Shown piece by piece: positions 34,001 through 42,719 of a DNA stretch of 64,000 nucleotides; positions within the stretch are counted from its first letter, which is position 1, and the number at the start of each line of letters is the position of its first letter. The translations under genes and the position numbers were made by a program. The stretch comes from JBMYZL01 sp049610385 (GTDB taxonomy: Bacteria; Bacteroidota; Bacteroidia; Flavobacteriales_D; Sanyastnellaceae): positions 62,001-126,000 of the forward strand of contig JBMYZL010000002.1 of NCBI GenBank assembly GCA_049610385.1, given 5' to 3'. A model generated the notes under the pieces. That model had not been told where the DNA came from and did no database searches. It saw only the letters and a program-made list of their open reading frames with translations.

Positions 34001-36673
34001 TCAGCCAGAACTCCCAGCAACCTTTTTGCGGATTTCATGCAATTTGAGCAAAGCTTCCATGGGGGTTAAATGGTCGATTTCCAAATTCAAAATGATGTCG
34101 CGCACGCTTTCCAAAACGGGATCATCCAACTGGAAAAAGGACATCTGAACCCCTTGTGATTCAAGTGCCATTCCTGTGGGATCGACGGGGATTTCTGCGG
34201 GGTGCCATTCGGGCTGGTTCGCTGGGGTTTCCGAGGGTTCGAGTTGTGCGGAGGCATCTTGGATGGTATTTCTTTTGGCTTCCAATTGCTCAAGCACTTC
34301 TTCCGCCCGCTGGGTCAGTTGGCGAGGCATGCCGGCGAGGCGAGCCACGTGGATTCCAAAACTGTGGTTGCTGCCTCCATTGGCCAGTTTCCGCAAGAAG
34401 ACGATGGATCCGTCGACTTCCTGTACGCTGACATTTGCATTCCAAATCCTCGGGAACGACTCGCGCATGCGGTTCAATTCGTGGTAATGCGTAGCGAACA
34501 AGGTCAGGGGCCTGAAGCGGGGGTGATTGTGCAGGTGCTCAGTGATGGCCCAAGCAATGCTCACCCCATCATAAGTGCTGGTTCCTCGACCGATTTCATC
34601 CAACAAAACCAGGCTTCGATCCGTGAGGTTGTTCAAAATTTGTGCGGTCTCGTTCATTTCAACCATGAAGGTCGACTCACCCGTGGAAATGTTGTCCGAT
34701 GCACCCACCCGGGTAAAGATCCGGTCCAAAATTCCCAATCTTGCACGTTTCGCCGGCACAAAAGACCCGATTTGACCCAAGAGTGCAATGAGAGCAGTCT
34801 GTCTCAAAAGCGCTGATTTTCCTGCCATATTGGGTCCGGTGATCATCCAGATTTGGCGGTCTTCCGGATCGAGATGGCAACCATTGGCGATGTATTGTTC
34901 GCCATCCGGCAAAAATTGTTCAATGACGGGGTGCCGGCCTTCTTCAATCAACAAACCGTGATTTTCTGACATTTCCGGGCATTGGTAGGATTGGAATTGG
35001 GCCAATTCGGCAAATCCTGCCAAAACATCCAATGCGGCCAAAGTCTGGGCATTGCCTTGAAGGTCCCGTGTTTGCGCCGCGACGGCTTCGACCAATTGGC
35101 GATAGCACTGTCCTTCCAAATGCTCAGCGCGCTCATTGGCCTCCAAAATTTTGGCCTCGAGCGTTTTCAATTCTTCGGTGATGTAACGTTCCGCTTGGGT
35201 CAGGGTTTGTTTTCGAATCCAATCCTCTGGCACTTTGTCTTTGTGGGCATTTCGAACTTCTAGATAATACCCAAAAACATTGTTGAAGGCGATTTTCAAT
35301 GAAGGGATGCCCGTTCGTTCGGATTCACGATCACAAATGGCATCAAGAGATTCTTGCGCATTTTGTTGCAAATCCCGGAGCGCATCCAACTCTTTATTGA
35401 CTCCATTGGCGATGACTTTCCCTTTGGCAATTTGGAGGGCGGGCTCAGGCACCAACTCCCGAATCAACTGGTTCAAAAGAGGTTGGCAGGGTGACAATTT
35501 CTCCAAAAAGGGCAACAATTCATCCATCCCAGCGGCATCGTCGGCTACTTGGTGAACCACATCGATGCCTGTTCGCAAAGCAGCCAATTCTCGCGGTTGA
35601 ATGCGTCCTGTTGAAGCTTTGGATACCAGTCGTTCCAAATCTCCGGCACGCGCGAGTCTATCTCGGATGCTCTTCCGGAGTTCGCCTTGCTCCACAAATG
35701 CTTCCACCGCCCGGTGCCGCAATTCAATTTCTGCTTTCTGCGTCAGGGGCATCACCAGCCACCGCCTCAGACAACGGGCACCCATGGGTGAGCAGGTTTG
35801 GTCGATGACTTCAACCAAGGATTTGCCATCTGGATGGCTGGGGTGAATCAATTCCAGATTCCGAATGGTGAACCGATCGAGCCAGAGGGTTCCTTTTTCA
35901 CGCAATTGGCGAACTGCGCCCAGGTGAGCGAGCCGATCGTTTTTTGTGATGCCCAGGTAATGCAGGAGCGCACCAGCGGCAATGGTGGCTTGTGGTTGTT
36001 CGTGTAGCCCGAGCCCTTTCAATCCAGAGGTTCCATATGCTTTTTGGAGCTGTTCCGTCGCGTAATCCAAACCGAAGACCCAATCTTCCAGCCTTGTGCC
36101 TGTACTCGAGATGTTGAACAAGGTTCGGACATCACGCTCGACGGGTCGGGCAAAGAGAACTTCCGATGGTGTGTGGGCTTCCATCAGCCGGTCTATCCAA
36201 GCCGCGTCCCCTTCTCCCACATGAAAATCCCCTGTGGAAACGTCCAGGAAGGCCACGCCGCAGGTTTTTTTTCCGAGGTGGATGGCTGCCAGAAAATTGT
36301 TGGACTTGCTGTTGAGGACTTGGTCGTGAAAAGCCACCCCTGGCGTGACCAATTCAGTCACTCCGCGCTTGACAATGCCCTTGGCCATTTTGGGGTCCTC
36401 CAATTGGTCGCAAACCGCCACCTTCAAACCGGCCCGAACCAACTTCGGGAGGTAATTGTCCAGGGCATGATGGGGAAATCCAGCAAGTTCAATTTCCGAA
36501 GCACTCCCGTTTCCACGTTTGGTCAAAACAATGTCCAGCACGCGAGCGGCTTGGATGGCATCCTCACCAAAGGTTTCGTAGAAATCTCCAACACGAAACA
36601 ACAGGACGGCCTCGGGGTGGGCCGCTTTCACCTTGTTGTATTGTTGCATCAAAGGGGTCTCCTTCCGTGCCAT
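34001..36673 (-). CDS. mutS: DNA mismatch repair protein MutS
   Basis: The 890-residue product has the mismatch-binding domain with the FYETF motif (VGDFYETFGEDA, near residue 30), connector, lever and clamp domains, and an ABC ATPase with Walker A GPNMAGKSALLRQTALIALLG near residue 615, TFMVEMNETAQI and SLVLLDEIGRGTSTYDG. The C-terminal tail (about residues 800-890) carries the tetramerisation-type helices. It detects base mismatches for repair. It is convergent with ald, two bases separating the stop codons. Confidence 0.97.
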   Translation of the reverse strand: MARKETPLMQQYNKVKAAHPEAVLLFRVGDFYETFGEDAIQAARVLDIVLTKRGNGSASEIELAGFPHHALDNYLPKLVRAGLKVAVCDQLEDPKMAKGIVKRGVTELVTPGVAFHDQVLNSKSNNFLAAIHLGKKTCGVAFLDVSTGDFHVGEGDAAWIDRLMEAHTPSEVLFARPVERDVRTLFNISSTGTRLEDWVFGLDYATEQLQKAYGTSGLKGLGLHEQPQATIAAGALLHYLGITKNDRLAHLGAVRQLREKGTLWLDRFTIRNLELIHPSHPDGKSLVEVIDQTCSPMGARCLRRWLVMPLTQKAEIELRHRAVEAFVEQGELRKSIRDRLARAGDLERLVSKASTGRIQPRELAALRTGIDVVHQVADDAAGMDELLPFLEKLSPCQPLLNQLIRELVPEPALQIAKGKVIANGVNKELDALRDLQQNAQESLDAICDRESERTGIPSLKIAFNNVFGYYLEVRNAHKDKVPEDWIRKQTLTQAERYITEELKTLEAKILEANERAEHLEGQCYRQLVEAVAAQTRDLQGNAQTLAALDVLAGFAELAQFQSYQCPEMSENHGLLIEEGRHPVIEQFLPDGEQYIANGCHLDPEDRQIWMITGPNMAGKSALLRQTALIALLGQIGSFVPAKRARLGILDRIFTRVGASDNISTGESTFMVEMNETAQILNNLTDRSLVLLDEIGRGTSTYDGVSIAWAITEHLHNHPRFRPLTLFATHYHELNRMRESFPRIWNANVSVQEVDGSIVFLRKLANGGSNHSFGIHVARLAGMPRQLTQRAEEVLEQLEAKRNTIQDASAQLEPSETPANQPEWHPAEIPVDPTGMALESQGVQMSFFQLDDPVLESVRDIILNLEIDHLTPMEALLKLHEIRKKVAGSSG

Positions 36674-36693
36674 GACGAGTGCGCGTTGTCACC

Positions 36694-36701
36694 CGAAAAT
36701 A
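36694..36701 (-). promoter_or_regulatory. -7 promoter element for mutS
   Basis: Read on the minus strand, TATTTTCG lies 21 bases before the mutS ATG. No TTG is found at the right spacing, so only the -7 part is supported. The rest of the 100-base space to clpX holds a 6-bp hairpin around 36767. Confidence 0.3.
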
Positions 36702-36773
36702 CGTTGACAACGGGACCCAAGCAGGCCAATTGCTCGCTGTTTTGTTCACAGCGCATTCACAAGACCGAGGTCT

Positions 36774-37994
36774 TCACGCCACGCGAAGGGCCTGGGGTAT
36801 ACTTCCGTTGTTGAGTTGGGCTTCGACATACCGTCGGTCCACTTTCAACTCCGTGTCTTCCCCGCCAGGCATTTCATACATCGCCTCAGACAAAATGGCT
36901 TCCATGATGGAGCGAAGGCCCCTGGCACCCAACTTGAATTCAATGGCCTTTTCGACAACGGCATCCAGGCCTGAAGCGGTCAACCGGAGTGCAATTCCAT
37001 CAATTTCGAACATGCGTTGGTATTGTTTGACCAAGGCATTTTTGGGTTCAGTCAAAATTCGCCGCAGCGCATGGGAATCCAAAGGTTGCAAATGGGTCAA
37101 AACAGGGAAACGACCAATCAATTCAGGAATCAAACCGAAAGACTTCAAATCCCCTGGCGCCACGAGTGATAACAAGGAGTCATCGCTCACCTCGTCCGCA
37201 TGATTAGAGTATCCTATGGAAGCTTGTTTGACACGGCGTTCAATGATTTTTTCAATTCCGGCAAATGCGCCTCCACAAATGAACAAGATGTTCTTTGTGT
37301 TGATGGTCACCAATTTTTGTTCGGGATGTTTCCGCCCTCCCTGTGGGGGTACATTGATTTCGGCTCCTTCCAGAAGTTTGAGCAGGGCTTGTTGGACCCC
37401 CTCTCCTGAAACGTCTCGTGTGATTGAAGGGTTATCGCTTTTGCGGGCAATCTTGTCAATTTCGTCAATGAAAACAATCCCACGCTCAGCGGCTTCTACC
37501 TTGTAATCTGCGGCCTGCAACAAACGGGAAAGCACACTTTCTACATCTTCCCCTACATATCCTGCCTCGGTCAAAACGGTGGCATCTGCAATGCAGAATG
37601 GAACGTCCAGCATTCTTGCGATGGTTCGTGCGAGAAGGGTCTTCCCCGTGCCGGTTTCGCCGATCAAGATCACGTTGGATTTTTCGATTTCTACTTCTCC
37701 CTGCGACGCGGGGTGGAGCAGTCGCTTGTAGTGGTTGTAGACGGCCACACTGATGAAGCGTTTGGCTTTTTCCTGTCCAATGACGTAGTCGTCCAAGTGG
37801 GCCTTGATGTCTTGTGGCAACCTGAGCTCCAAATCCGGGGCGTTCACTGCGATTTGGCCCACCTCTTCATCGACAATGTGCCCAGCTTGTTCTACGCACA
37901 AGTCGCAAATGTGCCCGGTCATGCCGGCAACCAAAATGTTCACTTCGGATTTGTCCCGCCCACAAAAAGAACAGGTGATCTTCTCCTTGCTCAT
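36774..37994 (-). CDS. clpX: ATP-dependent Clp protease ATP-binding subunit ClpX
   Basis: The 406-residue product has the N-terminal zinc finger (CSFCGRDKSEV ... HICDLCVEQA), AAA+ Walker A GETGTGKTLLART near residue 115, Walker B IVFIDEIDKIAR and the sensor/arginine-finger C-domain. It unfolds substrates and feeds them to ClpP. It follows clpP by 25 bases. Confidence 0.97.
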   Translation of the reverse strand: MSKEKITCSFCGRDKSEVNILVAGMTGHICDLCVEQAGHIVDEEVGQIAVNAPDLELRLPQDIKAHLDDYVIGQEKAKRFISVAVYNHYKRLLHPASQGEVEIEKSNVILIGETGTGKTLLARTIARMLDVPFCIADATVLTEAGYVGEDVESVLSRLLQAADYKVEAAERGIVFIDEIDKIARKSDNPSITRDVSGEGVQQALLKLLEGAEINVPPQGGRKHPEQKLVTINTKNILFICGGAFAGIEKIIERRVKQASIGYSNHADEVSDDSLLSLVAPGDLKSFGLIPELIGRFPVLTHLQPLDSHALRRILTEPKNALVKQYQRMFEIDGIALRLTASGLDAVVEKAIEFKLGARGLRSIMEAILSEAMYEMPGGEDTELKVDRRYVEAQLNNGSIPQALRVA

Positions 37995-38019
37995 GATTTC
38001 ACTCGCTGAATGCTTTCGA

Positions 38020-38721
38020 TCACTTGGCCGCCTGGTCGCGATCGGTCAATCCCAATACATCATCAATCATGCCATATTCCTTGGCCTCACTGGCAGTCAT
38101 CCAATAGTCACGATCGGAATCCTCCCAGACTTTTTCGTAATCCTGTTTGCTGTGAAATGCAATGATTTCATAGAGCTCCTTTTTGAGCTTTTGGATTTCC
38201 CGTGCGGTGATTTCAATATCTGAAGCCTGTCCACTGGCACCGCCCAAGGGTTGGTGGATCATCACGCGGCTGTGTTTGAGGCCAGTTCGCTTGCCATCGG
38301 CACCCGCACAAAGCAGAACCGCCCCCATGCTCGCTGCCATACCCGTGCAGATGGTTGCCACATCTGGGCGGATGTATTGCATCGTGTCATAAATGCCCAA
38401 GCCCGCATAGACTGAACCTCCGGGAGAATTGATGTAAATCTGAATGTCTTTCGAGGCATCGGTACTTTCCAAAAACAACAACTGCGCTTGGATGATGTTG
38501 GCGATGTAATCATCAATGCCCGTGCCCAGAAAGATGATGCGATCTGCCATCAACCGAGAGAATACATCGACTTCCCGGAAGGGCATCTGGCGCTCTTCGA
38601 TGACTGTTCGAGTCATGTTTTGAGGGCCACCATGTGTGGCAGAGATATAATCTTCTACGGTGTGGCTGCTCAGTCCTTGGTCTTGAACGGCAAACTTGAC
38701 AAATTCCTTGCGATTGATCAT
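38020..38721 (-). CDS. clpP: ATP-dependent Clp protease proteolytic subunit
   Basis: The 233-residue product has the ClpP serine-protease fold with the catalytic Ser in CTGMAASMGAVLL (near residue 127), His in HSRVMIHQPLGGASGQASD (near residue 153) and Asp downstream. It is slightly longer than the usual ~200 residues because of an N-terminal extension (MINRKEFVKFAVQDQGLSSHTVEDYIS) that may be removed. It works with ClpX, encoded 25 bases downstream. A -7 TAATTTTG element lies immediately upstream. Confidence 0.96.
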   Translation of the reverse strand: MINRKEFVKFAVQDQGLSSHTVEDYISATHGGPQNMTRTVIEERQMPFREVDVFSRLMADRIIFLGTGIDDYIANIIQAQLLFLESTDASKDIQIYINSPGGSVYAGLGIYDTMQYIRPDVATICTGMAASMGAVLLCAGADGKRTGLKHSRVMIHQPLGGASGQASDIEITAREIQKLKKELYEIIAFHSKQDYEKVWEDSDRDYWMTASEAKEYGMIDDVLGLTDRDQAAK

Positions 38722-38726
38722 GAGGT

Positions 38727-38759
38727 CAAAATTACAACCCTCATGCCCTCGTTCGGCAA
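38727..38759 (-). promoter_or_regulatory. probable clpP promoter
   Basis: On the minus strand TAATTTTG (38734-38727) matches the -7 consensus exactly, with a TTG (38759-38757) 22 bases upstream, slightly longer than typical spacing. The -7 box sits only about six bases before the ATG, so the leader would be absent or the site would serve another start. Confidence 0.35.
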
Positions 38760-38821
38760 CGACTTTTCAAATGTCGTCCGTCAATTCATGGTCGATTAAC
38801 CTGGTTTCAAGCGCTTGCGTT

Positions 38822-40180
38822 TCAATCGACAGAAGCCACAAGCTTCATGAAGTCTTCGTAGCTGACCTTTTTTTCTTTGATGGTCACACGGGTCTTCAAA
38901 TCATCAATGACTTTCCGTTCAATGATTCGATCTGCAATGCGGCGTCGCTGCTCTTCATCTGCGAGTGTGTTTTTGGCAAAGTCCGTCAACATCGTTTCAT
39001 CTAAAGGCATGCCGTATTGCGCATACTGCGCACCCAAGACTTGCTTGGCCTCTTGTTCCAACTCCTCTGTCACCACACGCATGTCCGTGGCTTTCATGAC
39101 CGCTTGCTGCATGAGTTGCCAACGCATGGAAGTGGAGTAGTTGGGGTAATCAGCTTCCACCTCCTCTGTGGTGATTGGCTTCTCGTTGGTCTCCAAAATC
39201 CATCGCTTCAAAAATTCATCCGGCATGGGGATGTTCATGCGGTCCATGAGGTCGTGGACAAACCGACGTCGGAACAGGTATTCAGCGTCGCGATCAAAAC
39301 CCGCAGTCAGTTCTTCCGTGACTTTCTCGCGAAACGCTTTTTCATCGTTCACCACATCCTTGCCCAAAACCTTGTCCCAAAGCGCCTGGTCATTCTCGTG
39401 TTTGTCGAGGCGTTTGATTTCTCGCACGGTAAATTGGAAGTCACCTTGGAGATTATGGACCTGTTCATGGGAGACATTGAGCATTTTGGCCAAATCGTCA
39501 TGACCCCGTGACACCTTGTGCGGGTCAACAGTCACTTGATCGCCGATTGCCAAACCCACCAAAATCTTCTTGGCTTTTTTGTCCTCCAAATGCTCGATTG
39601 AAATGCTGGTTTCATTCGACAAGCCACCTTCAAGCGGAGCCCCCGTCTCAGCATCGAGTTGCTGGAAATCACCGATCAGCAAATCATGGTCCTCCGATTG
39701 TTCGACATCAGACAAAGAGCCATGTCGACGCATGTGATCCTCAACCGCTTGATCGACCGCTTTTTTGTCCACTTTGATGATGTGGCGGGTGAAAGCAGGT
39801 TTTTGGGGCAGATCCAAAGAAATCTCAGGCGCCAAACCAATTTCATATTCAAATTTGAACGACGTCGGATTTTTCCAATCGCCTGCCGAATCTGTGCTGG
39901 TTTTGGGGAGTGGATTTCCCAGTACATCCAATTGCTCCGTGTTGATGTATTCGCTCAGTTTTTCCGAGATGATTTTGTTCATCTCATCCGCCAGAACAGG
40001 CATGGCGTATTGCTTGCGAATCAGCGACATTGGGACTTTTCCCTTGCGGAAGCCAGGCATGTCTGCCTGTTTGCGATAGTTGTTCAAAACAGATTCCACC
40101 CGTCCTTGGTAGTCCTCCGGCTCAATGGTCAAGGTCACTTGGGCGGTCAAGTCGTCGAGTTTTGCGCGTTCAATTTGCAT
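38822..40180 (-). CDS. tig: trigger factor
   Basis: The 452-residue product has the ribosome-binding N-domain (MQIERAKLDDLTAQVTLTIEPEDYQGRVESVLNNYRKQADMPGFRKGKVPMSLIRKQYA, including the GFRxGK signature), a central region weakly similar to the FKBP domain, and the long helical C-domain. It is a nascent-chain chaperone. The start at 40180 is fixed by the GFRKGK spacing; an in-frame start at 40258 would run into tRNA-Leu. clpP follows after 100 bases, a common neighbourhood. Confidence 0.95.
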   Translation of the reverse strand: MQIERAKLDDLTAQVTLTIEPEDYQGRVESVLNNYRKQADMPGFRKGKVPMSLIRKQYAMPVLADEMNKIISEKLSEYINTEQLDVLGNPLPKTSTDSAGDWKNPTSFKFEYEIGLAPEISLDLPQKPAFTRHIIKVDKKAVDQAVEDHMRRHGSLSDVEQSEDHDLLIGDFQQLDAETGAPLEGGLSNETSISIEHLEDKKAKKILVGLAIGDQVTVDPHKVSRGHDDLAKMLNVSHEQVHNLQGDFQFTVREIKRLDKHENDQALWDKVLGKDVVNDEKAFREKVTEELTAGFDRDAEYLFRRRFVHDLMDRMNIPMPDEFLKRWILETNEKPITTEEVEADYPNYSTSMRWQLMQQAVMKATDMRVVTEELEQEAKQVLGAQYAQYGMPLDETMLTDFAKNTLADEEQRRRIADRIIERKVIDDLKTRVTIKEKKVSYEDFMKLVASVD

Positions 40181-40219
40181 GCTCAGCGTTTGGTTTTGAT
40201 GTTGCCCAATCCGAAAAGG

Positions 40220-40301
40220 TGCGGGTGGAGGGACTCGAACCCCCACGCCTTGCGGCACCAGATCCTAAGTCTGGCGTGTCTACCAATTTCACCACACCCG
40301 C
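40220..40301 (-). tRNA. tRNA-Leu (anticodon TAG)
   Basis: The reverse complement forms a class II tRNA: 7-bp acceptor GCGGGTG/CACCCGC, D arm, anticodon stem CCAGA/TCTGG around CTTAGGA (anticodon TAG), a long variable arm, and the T arm with GTTCGAGTC. Discriminator is A; no CCA is encoded. It lies 39 bases upstream of tig on the same strand, so the two may be cotranscribed. Confidence 0.95.
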
Positions 40302-40317
40302 AATCCGGAAAGGGCGG

Positions 40318-40325
40318 CAAAGGTA
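40318..40325 (-). promoter_or_regulatory. -7 promoter element for tRNA-Leu
   Basis: On the minus strand TACCTTTG ends 16 bases before the tRNA 5' end, matching TAnnTTTG. It is the same octamer as upstream of pheT. No -33 TTG is evident. Confidence 0.45.
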
Positions 40326-40349
40326 AAAAATTCGAACTTGCGTCCGATA

Positions 40350-41951
40350 ATGAAGGGGATGATTTTCCGTGGAATGTGCTGTGCAATAGGAATTTTCCTG
40401 TCCGCTTGGGGTGCACCTGTCTCTTGCCAAACTCGGCAAACTGTGCAAATCTTGGGGGCGCAGGAAATCAGGAGGCATCCCGATGTGCCGGGAATTCAAC
40501 GACTCATTGGGGATGTGCGCTTGGGGTGGAAAGAAGCCATTTTGACTTGCGACAGTGCCTACCGTTATGACGATGGCCCTTTTGAAGTGATGGGAGCGGT
40601 GAACATGGAGGACGGCCGGGGTGGGAATTTGACAGCAAACCGGATGCGACTCGAACCGGAACCTTCATGGGTATTGGCATACGGAGATGATGAACCGGTA
40701 ACTTGGACGGATTTGGAAAGCAAATTGATCGGTCAGTCATTTGTTTACGAGATGGATACCCGTGATTTGGCTTGGTCAGAAACAGCAGCCATGCATCGCC
40801 GTTCTGTTTCCACACAAGACACCTTGTTCATGACCAGTCAGCGGGGACACTTGTGGATGGATGAAGACCGATTGACGTTGTGGGATTCAGTCTGGATTCA
40901 ACGCCCCTCAGCAACACTGATTTCGGATTCATTGGTGGTTCGGAACTTGAATGATGCAACCAAAATTGAACTTCTCGGGGCCACCTCCATGTGGTCTTCT
41001 GAGTCCACTCGGTTTTTTCATGGGGATCGCGGTGAATTGGATTTGGATGGCGAATCGGGTTGGCTCGCCGCAGCTGATTCTGCATCCGCTGCATGGTTTC
41101 AAGAAGGGGATGTGGTGACCTCTGGTTTGAAACTGACACTCGTGGATTCATTGGAACAAGTGATTGAAGGGAATGTCTACGTCAGTGACACACTGGGGTC
41201 GTTTGCACTTTGGGGAAGGAAATTGGAATTGGAAGGAGACACCTTGCTTTTGACCGGATCGGGCATTCAGCCCGCGCAAGTTTCCGAGGCGACGGAGACG
41301 CCTTGGTTGATCACAGCTGACACCATTCTGCGGGTGGCGAGTGCCGTTGGGGATGCCCTCTTGGCTTGGCCTGATGCGCATATGATGCAAGACGAATCTG
41401 CTGGGGCATGCGACACTTTGTTGTGGCAAGAGGCTGACAGCATGTTGACGTTCTTGGGCCAACCTGTGCTGTGGACGGAAGGTTCTCGATTGTCCAGTGA
41501 CTCCCTGTGGGCGCACCTTGTCGATGGTGGGATGGATCGATTGGATTCACGTGGTCACGTTTGCATGACCAGTGGACTTGATGGGGGGGCTGACAGCTTG
41601 CATCATACGATTTCGGGGCGATCCTTGGAAGGCTTTTTTGACGCCTCAGGAGATTTGGATTTCATTTGGGTGTCCGGCAACAGTGAGGTGATTCAATTTG
41701 ATGAAGATGGGCAAAGTTTGAATCACGTTCAGTCGAGTCGATTGCGAATCGACTTCGACGGCGGAACTGTGGAAGACATCGTGATGCTGGGATCTCCAAA
41801 TGGGGTGTGGACGTCTGTCCAAGGTGCCCCGAATTTGGCGCTGCCACAATGTCCTCATGAGGCAGCATGGCCGCCAAGGCCATATCCCGATATACCTCAA
41901 CTGCAAATCCGATTTCCACGGTCGCAAATTCGCCGTTCTTTGCATCCTTGA
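40350..41951 (+). CDS. OstA/LptA-like exported beta-strand protein
   Basis: The 533-residue product has a signal peptide (MKGMIFRGMCCAIGIFLSAWG..VSC before QTR) and a mature part of repeated OstA-type strands (QTVQILGAQEIRRHPDVPGIQRLIGDVRLGWKEAILTCDSAYRYDDGPFEVMGAVNME). Motifs such as LTCDSA, SDSLW and GNV..SD recur to the end. OstA/LptA-fold proteins form a bridge carrying LPS across the periplasm; this long form is a Bacteroidota family whose exact role is not proven. ATG at 40350 is preferred over a TTG at 40338. It is followed after 18 bases by the barrel protein gene. Confidence 0.85.
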   Translation: MKGMIFRGMCCAIGIFLSAWGAPVSCQTRQTVQILGAQEIRRHPDVPGIQRLIGDVRLGWKEAILTCDSAYRYDDGPFEVMGAVNMEDGRGGNLTANRMRLEPEPSWVLAYGDDEPVTWTDLESKLIGQSFVYEMDTRDLAWSETAAMHRRSVSTQDTLFMTSQRGHLWMDEDRLTLWDSVWIQRPSATLISDSLVVRNLNDATKIELLGATSMWSSESTRFFHGDRGELDLDGESGWLAAADSASAAWFQEGDVVTSGLKLTLVDSLEQVIEGNVYVSDTLGSFALWGRKLELEGDTLLLTGSGIQPAQVSEATETPWLITADTILRVASAVGDALLAWPDAHMMQDESAGACDTLLWQEADSMLTFLGQPVLWTEGSRLSSDSLWAHLVDGGMDRLDSRGHVCMTSGLDGGADSLHHTISGRSLEGFFDASGDLDFIWVSGNSEVIQFDEDGQSLNHVQSSRLRIDFDGGTVEDIVMLGSPNGVWTSVQGAPNLALPQCPHEAAWPPRPYPDIPQLQIRFPRSQIRRSLHP

Positions 41952-41969
41952 TCTTCCGCTTTTTGCGGA

Positions 41970-42719
41970 ATGATCAGAGCGAGGGGAGTGACTTGTTGGA
42001 TGTGTCTGGTTTTTTGGCTTCCAGGAAAAGGCCAATGGGAGGCCCGTTGGCCCGCCAGTCGTTGGGACACCCATCCGAAGGCATGGAGTGGTTATGCCTG
42101 TTCGCAATGGGGGCGAGGCGAATGGCACGCCTTACAAGCCCGATGGGAAAAACCGTTTTCGATTGCCAGAGCGGACGTCAGGGTTCGGACCTATTGGGGC
42201 TGGGAAGGATTCTCCAAACTGATGGCCCATGCCTCTGTGACGCCCGAGGTGCAAATCGCTTGGGCGAAAGACCATTGGATAGGTTTGGGTTTGGGGTTGT
42301 GGGCCCAGCAGACGCCGAAGAGATGGCAGGGGTCCCCAAAGATGCGTTTGTCCGTGGAATTTCCTTTGGGGCCGACCTCTTTGCAATGGGTTTGGGTGGC
42401 GCAGTGGCCCAGACAACCGAGTCGGCAGCGTCAGCAGGTTCAACAATGGGCCATGGTTTTGTCAAGGCAAACTGAGCGGCAGAAAGGTGCACTGTGGTGG
42501 GCATGGAATGCGTCGGGATTCCGTTTTGCAGCTACGACTTGGTTTTTAAATGTCGTGAAATATCGAAACCAACCCCTCCACTGGGGGCTTCGATTTCAAG
42601 GTCCACCATTGGGCTTGCAGTTGGGGTTGTCGAACAACGCGTGTGGCCAGGGAATTGATTGGACCCTTTGGTTGGGCATGGACGCATGGGGGGGACAATT
42701 TTTTTCCCACCAATGGTGA
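41970..42719 (+). CDS. tryptophan-rich putative outer-membrane barrel protein
   Basis: The 249-residue product has a basic start and hydrophobic segment (MIRARGVTCWMCLVFWLP) then GKGQ as likely signal-peptide end. Short alternating amphipathic strands rich in Trp and Gly follow (GALWWAWNASGFRFAATTWFLN, PLHWGLRFQG, WTLWLGMDAWGGQFF), ending in HQW, an aromatic C-terminal residue as in barrel proteins. A different-frame ORF (41867-42475) exists but lacks these features. The gene follows the OstA-like gene by 18 bases and overlaps the next gene by seven, so the three are probably cotranscribed. No family could be named; homologues probably diverge fast. Confidence 0.65.
   Translation: MIRARGVTCWMCLVFWLPGKGQWEARWPASRWDTHPKAWSGYACSQWGRGEWHALQARWEKPFSIARADVRVRTYWGWEGFSKLMAHASVTPEVQIAWAKDHWIGLGLGLWAQQTPKRWQGSPKMRLSVEFPLGPTSLQWVWVAQWPRQPSRQRQQVQQWAMVLSRQTERQKGALWWAWNASGFRFAATTWFLNVVKYRNQPLHWGLRFQGPPLGLQLGLSNNACGQGIDWTLWLGMDAWGGQFFSHQW

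Noticed and set aside
40181..40258. N-terminal extension of trigger factor
   Set aside because: It would read through the tRNA-Leu 3' half; the family N-terminus starts at 40180.
39659..40570. 303-residue plus-strand ORF over the start of tig and tRNA-Leu
   Set aside because: It runs antisense through tig and through a well-formed tRNA.
41867..42475. 202-residue ORF in another frame across the OstA-like/barrel junction
   Set aside because: It overlaps the end of the OstA-like gene by about 85 bases and lacks a signal peptide or strand pattern, whereas the 41970-42719 frame has both.
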